Assembly: GCA_041744375.1 (NCBI GenBank)
Contig: JBGTLA010000135.1
Location: forward strand, 1 to 12,249
Length of the DNA: 12,249 bases
Source of the DNA: JBGTLA01 sp041744375
GTDB lineage: Bacteria; Actinomycetota; Acidimicrobiia; Spongiisociales; ZC4RG35
Direction: 5' to 3'
In this document: piece by piece, positions 5,761 to 12,047 of the stretch
How positions within the stretch are numbered: the first letter of the stretch is position 1
Layout: every line of letters starts with the position of its first letter
Notes under the pieces: generated by a model
What the model saw: the letters and a program-made list of their open reading frames with translations, nothing else
Told to the model about the DNA's origin: nothing
Database searches by the model: none
Made by a program: the position numbers and the translations under genes

Positions 5761-6909
5761 CCCGTCGAGCACAAGGTGAAGGATCGCGCTACTTCGACGA
5801 CTCCCGGGGTCGATGGGTAGGACAGGCCGATGCAGGGGTGAATCCGAAGACGGGCAAGAGGCGGCGTGTGAAGGTGGTCGGGGCGGCGGGGGAGTCGAAG
5901 TCAGAGGTTGCGGCCCGGCTCCGTGAGCGGATTGACCAGCTCGAACATGCTGGACCGGCAGCCCCGGGGACGGTGGGGGAGTTGGTCGAGTCGTGGCTGA
6001 CGAGGGCGGCACCGAAGAGGAAGGGCCCCTCGTCGATGACAACGGCCCGTCACCTCGTCGAAACCCACATCATGCCCACCTTCGGGCACGTGCGTTTGAC
6101 GGCGGTCACGGTCGAGGACGTAGAAGTCTGGCTCGATGGGTTGTCGGGCCACCTCGCCCGGGCCACCGTCCAGAAGATTCGCCAGCAGTTGGCCCAAGCC
6201 TTCGACTACGGCCTGAAGCGTCGTCACGTGACGTGGAATCCGGCCAGGTTGGCCGAGTTGCCTCCTCCCGCCGATGCCCCTCGGGAGGGGCGAGCGCTGA
6301 CAGGTTCAGAGGCGAGGGCGATGTTGAATGTTGCCGACCATCATCGTCTCGGGGCCTGGGTCACGGTGGCGATGACGTTGGGTTTGCGGCCCGGAGAGGT
6401 ATCGGGGCTGACCTGGGAAGCGCTCGACCTCGACGAGGGCCGGGTAGTGGTGCACCAGTCACTGGCGTGGACCGGGCAATCGCCATACCTGAAAGCTCCG
6501 AAGACGGGACGGCCCCGGACTCTCGACCTGCCCGGTCGGGCTGTCGAAGCTCTCACGGCCCACCGGAAGCTCCAATCCGAGGAACGGCTCATCATGGGTG
6601 GGCGGTGGCCCCTCCAGTGGCAATCCCTGGTGTTCGTGACCGAGGTGGGCACACCGTTGCACCCCGGCAATCTGAGGCGGCTTGTGGCCCTCCTGGTGTC
6701 CGAGGGCGGGCATCGAGGGGAGTGTGCGGCCCTATGACCTGCGGCACACTGCCACGAGCCTTCTGAGTGCTTCTGGGGTGGCTCCTGAGCTGTTGGCTGA
6801 CCTGCTGGGCCACCGTGACACTCGGATGGTGCACAAGCATTATCGGCACCCGGTCTCTCCCACCGTTACGGTGGCGGCCGACCACCTCGAAGCGGCACTC
6901 GGTCTGTGA
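5757..6909 (+). pseudogene. int: Tyrosine integrase of element 1, interrupted by a 1-nt frameshift
   Basis: The first 326-codon frame (5757-6737) carries an N-terminal arm-binding segment (GSRYFDDSRGRWVGQADAGV), a core-binding domain (about 70-165), the first catalytic arginine R211 (TLGLRPGEV) and a catalytic lysine region (YLKAPKTGRPR). It then stops early. The rest of the catalytic domain continues in the next frame to 6909: PYDLRHTATSLL (H, R), LLGHRDTRMVHKHY (H and nucleophile Y). Removing one G from GGG at 6704-6706 joins the parts into a normal integrase of about 383 aa (EAGIEGSVRPYDLRHT). As written, the protein lacks H-R-H-Y and would be inactive. A sequencing error is possible. A GGAGGA site precedes the start, which overlaps the repressor stop. 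Confidence 0.85.
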
Positions 6910-6910
6910 C

Positions 6911-6934
6911 CAGGGTGCCTATCAGGGTGCCTAT
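6911..6934. repeat. Exact tandem 12-bp repeat downstream of int
   Basis: CAGGGTGCCTAT occurs twice in tandem (6911-6922 and 6923-6934), directly after the integrase stop and 140 bp before the tRNA-derived attachment site. Integrases of this family bind short direct repeats (arm-type sites) flanking the crossover core, so this is a candidate arm site. Position and repetition are the only evidence. Confidence 0.4.
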
Positions 6935-7023
6935 GTGCTCAAAATCGCCCCTCTCGCCATCCCTTGTGGCTCTTGGGTTTCGTCTCATGCGAGGGACAAA
7001 AGGCCAGGTCAGGCAGCTAAAAA

Positions 7024-7051
7024 CGTGGTCACAGGTGGACGACCGTGGTCA
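7024..7051. repeat. Direct repeat CGTGGTCA, 20 bp apart, beside the attachment core
   Basis: CGTGGTCA is found at 7024-7031 and 7044-7051, in the 50 bp before the tRNA-derived core. The spacing is about two helix turns. It could be a binding site for integrase or excisionase at this end of element 1. Confidence 0.35.
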
Positions 7052-7071
7052 GTGGTGTTGAAGCGCCCTTG

Positions 7072-7116
7072 TCCCTGACGCGGAAGAAGTCAGAGGTTCG
7101 AATCCTCTAGGGCCCA
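7072..7116 (+). other. 3' half of a tRNA, apparently tRNA-Val(GAC): attachment site at the right end of element 1
   Basis: The sequence contains a complete tRNA 3' half: anticodon loop CTGACGC (7075-7081, anticodon GAC), anticodon-stem 3' strand GGAAG (7082-7086), variable loop AAGTC, T arm AGAGG-TTCGAAT-CCTCT (7092-7108), acceptor strand AGGGCCC (7109-7115) and discriminator A (7116). No GGGCCCT acceptor 5' strand or D arm is present upstream, and the anticodon-stem 5' strand mismatches. Integration into a tRNA leaves such a fragment at the far end of the element, so this is the chromosomal 3' half displaced from its 5' half. The restored tRNA is expected on the plus strand to the left of the window. 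The identity as Val is read from the anticodon and is an inference. Confidence 0.65.
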
Positions 7117-7160
7117 CAGATGCGAAACCCCCCGGATAAACGGGGGGTTTCGCATCTGTG
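7115..7160 (+). terminator. Perfect 20-bp hairpin after the tRNA 3' end
   Basis: The arms 7115-7134 and 7141-7160 are exact reverse complements, with a 6-nt loop GATAAA and a G6/C6 block near the loop. The left arm starts on the last two bases of the tRNA fragment. It lacks a U-tract, so it is not a textbook intrinsic terminator, but its place and stability fit the native 3' end of a tRNA transcript. It could act in both directions. Confidence 0.6.
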
Positions 7161-7332
7161 GAGGCGCTTCCAGCTCCGGCTCTCACCCAGCTTCTCCATC
7201 GGGTCGGTTGAACCAATCCACAACCCTTTCGCTAACGGGACAAAGAAATAGCGCCCACACGAATACGTACTATTCTTGGATTGCGATATAGTCAATTGAC
7301 ATATTCTACCGATCCGCCTGGAGGGAACCTCA
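7161..7332 (+). promoter_or_regulatory. AT-rich promoter region of the 131-aa protein gene
   Basis: This 172-bp gap is clearly more AT-rich around 7255-7310 (for example TATAGTCAATTGACATATTC). A TATAGT at about 7285 or a TATTCT at about 7300 could be the -10; no well-spaced -35 stands out, so the promoter is not assigned exactly. A GGAGGG ribosome site at 7320-7325 lies 7 nt before the ATG at 7333. Confidence 0.4.
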
Positions 7333-7728
7333 ATGGCACTGTCCGATGAACACAAGGCTGCGTTGGCCAAAGGCCGTCGAGAATCACGCATCATCAAGAG
7401 CTATCTCAAAGCCCTCCAATCCCGTCGTCCTGGCCGTCCTGTTACCCCGGAAGGAGTGCGCAAGCGGCTCGCCACCATCGAGGAGCGCCTCACCACCGAG
7501 GAGGACGCTCTCAAGCTCCTCGACCTGCATCAGGAGAAGCTGGATGCCGAAGAGAATCTTCACCAGCTCGAAGCGCGTCAAGACCTGAACCAGCTCGAGA
7601 AGCAATTTGTCGACGTTGCCAAGGACTATTCGGAGCGGAAGGGCATCTCCTACATGGCTTGGCGTCAGGTGGGCGTTGCTGCTTCGGTACTCAAAGATGC
7701 TGGAATTCCACGCACCCGACGTACCTGA
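7333..7728 (+). CDS. Conserved actinobacterial coiled-coil protein of unknown function
   Basis: A 131-aa protein with a basic N-terminus (ALSDEHKAALAKGRRESRII), a central helical coiled coil at about residues 45-97 (KRLATIEERLTTEEDALKLL ... LDAEENLHQLEARQDLNQLE) and a short C-terminal domain (YSERKGISYMAWRQVGVAAS, then VLKDAGI) that looks like a small helical DNA-binding fold. I have an impression of similar proteins in many actinobacteria, including the Y-x-x-W-R-x-x-GV ending, but no characterised function. The gene has a clean GGAGGG ribosome site and sits between two tRNA loci, so it is probably core genome rather than part of either element. Confidence 0.75.
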   Translation: MALSDEHKAALAKGRRESRIIKSYLKALQSRRPGRPVTPEGVRKRLATIEERLTTEEDALKLLDLHQEKLDAEENLHQLEARQDLNQLEKQFVDVAKDYSERKGISYMAWRQVGVAASVLKDAGIPRTRRT

Positions 7729-7737
7729 GGAACTAAG

Positions 7738-8091
7738 CTAATCCCAGCCGAGTTGCTCGAGGCGGTGGTCATCGATGCCCAGATGATGAGCCAACTCGTG
7801 TAGAACGGTACGTCGTATCTCGGTTTCCAGTTCCGTTCCCGCCAAACCTAGCTGCAGATGCGGTTGGCGGAACACCGTGATTTGATCAGGTAGGGCGCCA
7901 AAGTAATCGCCGGATCGCTCCAAGAGAGACACACCCTCGTAGATGCCCAATAGCCCGGTTCCGTCGGGATCCTGTTCGCGGGTGGGCCAGTCTTCGACCA
8001 CCACCACGAGATTGTCCACCTGGGCATGCACCCACTCCGGCAACTCGTCGAGTACCCGATCGACCACGGCTTCGAAATGGGCTCTGCTCAT
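7738..8091 (-). CDS. Short zinc metallopeptidase family protein (DUF1025-like)
   Basis: A 117-aa protein with the zinc motif HELAHHLGIDD (H98, E99, H102) near the C-terminus, preceded by the typical blocks FEAVVDRVLDELPEW, NLVVVVEDWP, LLGIYEGVSLLERSGDYFG and LPDQITVFRQP. This fits the minigluzincin-like metallopeptidase family common in actinobacteria; substrates are generally unknown. No signal peptide, so probably cytoplasmic. The conserved part starts at MSRAHFEAVV (ATG 8091); ATGs at 8094 and 8124 are possible and no start has a clear ribosome site. It converges with the 131-aa protein gene (9-bp gap) and is divergent from tRNA-Val(CAC). Likely core genome. Confidence 0.9.
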   Translation of the reverse strand: MSRAHFEAVVDRVLDELPEWVHAQVDNLVVVVEDWPTREQDPDGTGLLGIYEGVSLLERSGDYFGALPDQITVFRQPHLQLGLAGTELETEIRRTVLHELAHHLGIDDHRLEQLGWD

Positions 8092-8143
8092 CATCGACGT
8101 AGATTGAAGTCGCTCTACGGCCATCGGGTAACATTCCGGCCTC

Positions 8144-8215
8144 GGGCGCTTAGCTCAGCGGGAGAGCGCTGCCTTCACACGGCAGAGGTCACTGGTTCGA
8201 TCCCAGTAGCGCCCA
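8144..8215 (+). tRNA. tRNA-Val, anticodon CAC
   Basis: A complete 72-nt cloverleaf: acceptor GGGCGCT pairs with AGCGCCC; D arm GCTC-AGCGGGA-GAGC; anticodon arm CTGCC-TTCACAC-GGCAG with anticodon CAC; variable loop AGGTC; T arm ACTGG-TTCGATC-CCAGT; discriminator A, which is usual for Val. CCA is not encoded (next bases CGC). An integrase gene lies 168 bp downstream reading toward the tRNA, so its 3' end is the likely attachment site of element 2. Confidence 0.97.
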
Positions 8216-8219
8216 CGCC

Positions 8220-8246
8220 GGAAATCCTTACACCACAAGGGTTTCC
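8220..8246 (+). terminator. Hairpin just after tRNA-Val(CAC)
   Basis: GGAAATCCTT (8220-8229) pairs with AAGGGTTTCC (8237-8246) through one G-T wobble, with a 7-nt loop. There is only a weak T-run afterwards. It could end the tRNA transcript; if element 2 begins at the tRNA 3' end, this hairpin belongs to the element. Confidence 0.45.
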
Positions 8247-8382
8247 GCCCGTTCTATCCCTCGCGAAAACCAAACCTAAGCCGTTAAGGACGCGCATAGG
8301 ACGCGATTTGTAACGAAGTTGAGCCGTCGGAGCCCACGACGAGACGTTCCCTAGGAGTCCACCCGGGCCTCCCGTCTCGGGG

Positions 8383-9477
8383 CTACCCGGTCCTACGTCG
8401 GGAAAGCTGAGCCTCGAGTCGTTCAGCGGCGGATTGGTCGGCGCCTTCATACAGATGGCCATAGACATCGAGAACCGTCCGTACCGACGTGTGACCGAGC
8501 CGGTCGGCGATCACCTTCGGATGCTCACCTTGGGCGATGAGGAGGGCTACCTGCGAGCGTCGAAGCGTGTGCGTGCCCAGCGCTTCATCGAGGCCGGCGG
8601 CGGCGAGTGCTGGCTTCCACACTCGACGTGTCCACGCCGTTCGACGAATTGGTCCACCCTCGGGCGCAGGAAATAGCCAGGCCGTATTGCCCTTGTCGCT
8701 GAGCGTGGCGACGTGATCCACAAACTGCTGGGTGATGGACCGAGGCAGTGCCACGGTCCTGATGCCTTTGCTCGTCTTGGGCGGTCCCACGATGACCTTG
8801 CCGCCGACGTCAGACGCTGTTCGGCGGACGCGAATGAGGCTCCGGAGCGGATCGAAGTCACCAAGTTGGAGGCCGGCGAGTTCCCCGATACGAAACCCTC
8901 CGAAGGCACCGACGAGGACCAGTTCGCGGTAGCGAGGATCGATCACGTCGGCCAGGTGCAGAACCTCGTCCACGGTGAACGCGATCGGCTCAGTTCGCTC
9001 GATCTTCGGCAACTGGACATCTCGGGCGGGGGAGAGAGCGATCAGTCGGTCACGTACGGCCAGTCGGAGAACGCCGGAGGCGATCTGCCAAGCCTTCTGG
9101 ATCGTTGCCGGTGACTTCCCCGCCGCATTCATCCCGGCGATCCATGTGGCGAGATCCGAGGGTTGGATGGTGCCGACCGGCCGAGACCCAAAGGCGGGAA
9201 GAACAAGAGAACGCAAATAGGATCGGTCACGGGCCAATGTGCTCTCTCGAAGAGCTACTCGACCCTCCATCCACCTATCCGCCACGACGCCGAAGAGTTC
9301 GCGTCCTGCGCGGGGATCTACCCACTCCGACCGGTGGAGCTTCGCAAGTTCGTTAGTCATCCACGCTTGGGCGTCGATTCGTCTGTCGAATGTGCGAGAC
9401 CGCCAACGAAGATCCGGACCTTCGTACCGAGCCCGATACCGCCCATTCTCACGTCGATCGATTGTCGCTCGTGCCAT
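8383..9477 (-). CDS. int: Tyrosine integrase of element 2
   Basis: A 364-aa, apparently intact tyrosine recombinase. The N-terminal arm-binding segment (NGRYRARYEGPDLRWRSRTF) is followed by a core-binding domain (about 60-155) and a catalytic domain with R196 (GGFRIGEL), lysine in PPKTSKG (K234/K237), H303-x-x-R306 in HTLRRSQ (the usual HDLRHT is altered), H329 in RLGHTS and nucleophile Y339 in LDVYGHLY. It catalyses site-specific integration and, with an excisionase, excision. It reads toward tRNA-Val(CAC), whose 3' end is 168 bp away. ATG 9477 has AGGA about 8 nt upstream. The excisionase-like gene lies 34 bp upstream on the same strand. It differs clearly from the element 1 integrase, so the elements are independent. 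Confidence 0.95.
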   Translation of the reverse strand: MARATIDRRENGRYRARYEGPDLRWRSRTFDRRIDAQAWMTNELAKLHRSEWVDPRAGRELFGVVADRWMEGRVALRESTLARDRSYLRSLVLPAFGSRPVGTIQPSDLATWIAGMNAAGKSPATIQKAWQIASGVLRLAVRDRLIALSPARDVQLPKIERTEPIAFTVDEVLHLADVIDPRYRELVLVGAFGGFRIGELAGLQLGDFDPLRSLIRVRRTASDVGGKVIVGPPKTSKGIRTVALPRSITQQFVDHVATLSDKGNTAWLFPAPEGGPIRRTAWTRRVWKPALAAAGLDEALGTHTLRRSQVALLIAQGEHPKVIADRLGHTSVRTVLDVYGHLYEGADQSAAERLEAQLSRRRTG

Positions 9478-9511
9478 GGCTCCGTTCCTGTCGTCGAGGC
9501 TGAGACCGAAG

Positions 9512-9706
9512 CTACCAAACGTGCGTGACGCTGAGTTGTTCTTCGATCCACAGTTGGACGTCGGACCACCGGTAGCGGAGATGCCGTCCGACCCGGAAGC
9601 CGCGTGGTCCCTCTCGCCGGTAACGCCAGGCGTAGAGCGTCTTGGCTGGGACCCCGAGGTAGTCGGCGAGTTCGTCGACCCTGAGCAGGCGATCTGAGTC
9701 GTCCAT
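9512..9706 (-). CDS. Excisionase-like helix-turn-helix protein of element 2
   Basis: A 64-aa protein with a MerR/AlpA-type (HTH_17) domain: LLRVDELADYLGVPAKTLYA, then WRYRREGPRGFRVGRHLRYR, closing WSDVQLWIEEQL. Such proteins bend DNA at the attachment site and direct the integrase toward excision. It sits immediately upstream of int on the same strand, the usual pairing in actinobacterial integrative plasmids. No ribosome site precedes ATG 9706 and no good promoter was found at leaderless distance. A GGACTTCAA copy (complement at 9746-9754), matching the tandem repeats at 9922-9976, lies 40 bp upstream. Confidence 0.85.
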   Translation of the reverse strand: MDDSDRLLRVDELADYLGVPAKTLYAWRYRREGPRGFRVGRHLRYRWSDVQLWIEEQLSVTHVW

Positions 9707-10262
9707 CGAGCGATCGTCGGTGACGACCCTCCCCTTGAACTCTCTTTGAAGTCCCCTGGGCGCGTCAGGACCTCTCCTGATTCTTCCTCATTCTCTCCTA
9801 CTTCTTTCCTTGGCCTTTCCTGGCGGGGGTTTTTCCGCTGTCGCCGCCCTCATGCGAAGCCATGTCGGCAGGGAGTTGCAGCCGGGCGCAAAGGGCCGGG
9901 AAAGAGCCGGTGAGCGTGACAACGGACTTCAACCGGACTTCAAACGGATTCCAGACGGACTTCAAACGGAGGTCGAGGAGAGGGTTCGGCTGTATACAGG
10001 CCCACGTGAATGCTCCAGACGGCCTCACCCGGTCGGACAACCGACCTCGCATCCTCCGGTGCCTGCGGACGCCGGTGGCTGGCGGGCGGGTCATAGCCCC
10101 GAGCGTGCGTCGACTGATCTCTCCAGACAGTGGTGGCCCGTCGGCGTCGTGGCCATCGAACACTTCTCCGCTGTCATCGAAAGGGAAACCCAGCAATAGG
10201 AATGACACAACGACCAGCGACCCCTCCGTAGGGAACGCCACATCAGAAAGAGAGGTAGTCGA
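9707..10262. other. Gene-poor region holding repeats of element 2
   Basis: No convincing protein gene lies between the excisionase-like gene and the small ORF at 10263. Several long open frames exist on both strands, but none has a ribosome site or recognisable domain. The region contains the 11-bp tandem repeats (9922-9976), an inverted copy of the same motif (9746-9754) and a 10-bp palindrome CTGTATACAG (9990-9999). It is a plausible control and replication-origin region. Confidence 0.5.
9922..9976 (+). repeat. Five 11-bp tandem repeats (ACGGACTTCAA): candidate iterons or operators
   Basis: The units start at 9922, 9933, 9944, 9955 and 9966, exactly 11 bp apart: ACGGACTTCAA, CCGGACTTCAA, ACGGATTCCAG, ACGGACTTCAA and a degenerate ACGGAGGTCGA. 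The core GGACTTCAA also occurs inverted at 9746-9754, upstream of the excisionase-like gene. A period of one helical turn places every copy on the same face of the DNA, as in plasmid iterons or cooperative repressor sites. The binding protein is unknown; the ribbon-helix-helix-like protein at 10359 and the excisionase-like protein are candidates. Confidence 0.65.
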
Positions 10263-10340
10263 ATGACCGGCAAGCCGTACGACCACAAGCCACCAGCGAA
10301 AGCAGCACGCACCTGCAACACAGTTGCTGTCTACATGTAG
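10263..10340 (+). CDS. Possible 25-aa ORF ahead of the SEC-C protein gene
   Basis: An ATG at 10263 behind AGAGGT (10251-10256) opens a 25-codon frame beginning MTGKPYDHKPPAKAARTCNT and ending VAVYM, with TAG at 10338-10340 inside the palindrome. The first eight codons all end in G or C. Nothing is recognisable. It could be a small protein, a leader peptide or chance. The next gene starts 19 bp after its stop. Confidence 0.3.
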   Translation: MTGKPYDHKPPAKAARTCNTVAVYM

Positions 10341-10344
10341 ACAG
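10327..10344. promoter_or_regulatory. 18-bp perfect palindrome: candidate operator
   Basis: CTGTCTACATGTAGACAG is a perfect 18-bp palindrome ending just before the AGGAG ribosome site (10347-10351) of the SEC-C protein gene. A related 10-bp palindrome CTGTATACAG, sharing the CTGT and ACAG ends, lies at 9990-9999. Ribbon-helix-helix proteins often repress their own gene from such a site, and the next gene appears to encode one. Confidence 0.6.
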
Positions 10345-10358
10345 GCGAGGAGAAGCAC

Positions 10359-10874
10359 ATGGACCTGGAACGAGAAAAGCTAGAGAGGGTCGACCGGAAG
10401 CTGCTCGCCCGCCTCGGCCAGAACGAGACCTACCAAATGGTGAGAGTGCCCGTGACACCGGCGACATGGTCGACGTGGAAACGGTACTGCGGGGCCACCG
10501 GGACCTCGATGGGTCGTGCCATCGTGGCCCTGATCGAACGAACGCTCGGGATGGTCGACGATGACGACGCTTACCAACGGCGCGGTTCTATGGGTGACGT
10601 ACAGGAACAACTCGCCCCCCGCGAGGCGGAACTGGACGCTCGGGAGGAGCGACTCGACGTTCGGGAACGTGCACTCGACACCGAGGCAGATCAGATCGCA
10701 GCCGAGGCCAAACGCCTGGGTAGCTGGCAGGCTCAACTGCGGAGCCTCGAACACAACCTGGAGACCAGATCGAGGATCGCCGTTCAACCCGCGCCGCCCG
10801 TCCCAAGGGTCGGTCGTAATGAGCGGTGCCCTTGCGGATCAGGACGCAAGTACAAGCAATGCCACGGTCGATGA
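10359..10874 (+). CDS. Ribbon-helix-helix-like, coiled-coil, SEC-C zinc-motif protein
   Basis: A 171-aa protein in three parts. Residues 25-64 (YQMVRVPVTPATWSTWKRYC, then GATGTSMGRAIVALIERTLG) read as a beta strand plus two helices, like a ribbon-helix-helix DNA-binding domain. Residues 78-138 form a charged coiled coil (EAELDAREERLDVRERALDT). Residues 152-171 are a SEC-C motif, GRNERCPCGSGRKYKQCHGR, with zinc ligands C157, C159, C168 and H169, as at the end of SecA. AGGAG lies 7 nt before ATG 10359. The 18-bp palindrome directly upstream suggests self-regulation. In element 2 it could be a copy-control, partition or regulatory protein; the SEC-C tail may recruit a partner. The domain order is visible; the function is inference. 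Confidence 0.85.
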   Translation: MDLEREKLERVDRKLLARLGQNETYQMVRVPVTPATWSTWKRYCGATGTSMGRAIVALIERTLGMVDDDDAYQRRGSMGDVQEQLAPREAELDAREERLDVRERALDTEADQIAAEAKRLGSWQAQLRSLEHNLETRSRIAVQPAPPVPRVGRNERCPCGSGRKYKQCHGR

Positions 10875-11075
10875 CGTCGGAGCCTCCCTTTGCCAGGAAG
10901 GATCGCCACGCCGGCAGGCGCCGAATCCGGTGCACGGCGTTTGCGCTCGGAACTGTCACACCGCCTGGTGAGGCGACGCGATAAGTGCCGATCGGTAGCG
11001 GTCTCAGATATGGGCGATTTCGCTCGGGATCGGTTGATCTGCGCTACTTGCGCTGTTGCGCAGCCTGTATGCGAT
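10875..11075. other. Short gap without a recognised feature
   Basis: This 201-bp gap lies between two converging genes. I see no tRNA, no repeat of the tRNA-Val(CAC) 3' end that could mark the right end of element 2, and no clear terminator with a U-tract. Confidence 0.4.
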
Positions 11076-11678
11076 TCAGGTTCTTGGCTGAAATGCGAGG
11101 AAGAGAACGACGCCCAACGCGACGACCGCGACGACCAAGAGCACCGTCGTCCAACGTCTCGTGGATCGAATTGTCCCAAGGTTTCGTGGAGCCAGCGGTT
11201 CGACTTGTTGAGCGAATGATGGGTGCACTCCGTAAAGCCATAGGACATCACCGTCCAGACGACCAGTCACCCAGACGATGCGGCGAGCAACGGCCCCGCT
11301 AACCAGTGTCACCAGTGCGACGGTGATCCCACCCCATGCCCACGCGCTCTCCTGGGTCAACAGGGCTGAGACCAGCAGTCCGATACCGAGTGCAAGACCC
11401 GCGACGGAGCCGAGATCCACGAGACGTATCCGACGCAGCGTGTCGCCTGAGGCGGGGAGATTCACTGTGACCTTGCGGCGAGCGAAACCAGCCGCGATCA
11501 AGAAAGGGATTAGACCCCAGAAGATCAGCAGCAACGTCCAGCCGGGAATGTCCCCGAACTCCTGACTCTTGGTCGTCTCTGTCGGCGCACCCGTCTTGGC
11601 ACACAAACGGGGGAACCCATCCAGGTGATGGGCATCGATGACTGCACTTGCCACGGCAGAGATCCTAAGACGATTCAT
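11076..11678 (-). CDS. Four-TM membrane protein of unknown function
   Basis: A protein of up to 200 aa with four predicted membrane segments at about residues 46-65 (PGWTLLLIFWGLIPFLIAAG), 86-107, 112-136 and 176-196 (VLLVVAVVALGVVLFLAF). Before the first is a soluble segment FPRLCAKTGAP, and between the third and fourth is DVLWLYGVHPSFAQQVEPLA. The C-A-x-TG-AP and GVHP-x-FA features recall uncharacterised actinobacterial membrane proteins. The start is uncertain: ATG 11678 gives a long N-terminus, and a start nearer residue 9-13 is plausible. It converges with the SEC-C gene. Whether it belongs to element 2 or to the chromosome cannot be decided. Confidence 0.75.
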   Translation of the reverse strand: MNRLRISAVASAVIDAHHLDGFPRLCAKTGAPTETTKSQEFGDIPGWTLLLIFWGLIPFLIAAGFARRKVTVNLPASGDTLRRIRLVDLGSVAGLALGIGLLVSALLTQESAWAWGGITVALVTLVSGAVARRIVWVTGRLDGDVLWLYGVHPSFAQQVEPLAPRNLGTIRSTRRWTTVLLVVAVVALGVVLFLAFQPRT

Positions 11679-12047
11679 GACCCGTCACAGAGAATCCGCT
11701 GGGTGGGCCGAACAATAAGTGCCGTTCTAGCGCACTCCCTGGCATGGGCGTTACGCGCCGATATCTGGTGATCGGTGTTGGTTTCGGGTGGTTAGCGGTA
11801 CCTCCGCGACGAGCAGCTCCATTGCCACAGTTGGAACCTGCTCGGCTCCCCTCCTTAAGGGAGGCAGCGATTGAAAGCTCCGGTTGGGGTGAGCTCTCCG
11901 CGGTACCCACAAGCGGACAGTTATCCGCTATTCAGAGCCTTACAGAAGGAGCTAAACCAGGTTGAGAGATGGGTACCGACTTCCCGCAGCGCTGGCCGAC
12001 CCGGGGTTCCCCTCAAACCGTGGAGGCATGCTCTATAAGGAGGAGCT
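11679..12047. other. 369-bp stretch without a convincing gene
   Basis: Short open frames exist on both strands (11744-11965 plus, 11665-11910 minus), but they lack ribosome sites and recognisable sequence. Two small hairpins are visible: AGTGC...GCACT around 11717-11735, and CCTCC-TTAAG-GGAGG around 11848-11862. The right part probably contains the left end of the IS3-type element; I could not identify its terminal inverted repeat. Confidence 0.4.

Noticed and set aside
7024..7116. Complete functional tRNA at the right end of element 1
   Set aside because: No sequence upstream can pair with the AGGGCCC acceptor strand, and the anticodon stem 5' strand mismatches; only the 3' half is a tRNA.
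9922..9976. CRISPR array
   Set aside because: Units are 11 bp and contiguous, with no spacers and no cas genes nearby.
9862..10266. 134-codon plus-strand frame across the 11-bp repeats, ending in ATGA with the 25-codon ORF
   Set aside because: No ribosome site, Ser/Arg/Pro-rich composition, third-position GC only slightly above background, and repeats not in a codon period. The DNA repeats explain the region better.
9798..10358. 186-codon minus-strand frame
   Set aside because: Runs through the operator palindrome and repeats, is Cys/Leu-rich with no domain, and has no ribosome site; a chance frame in GC-rich DNA.
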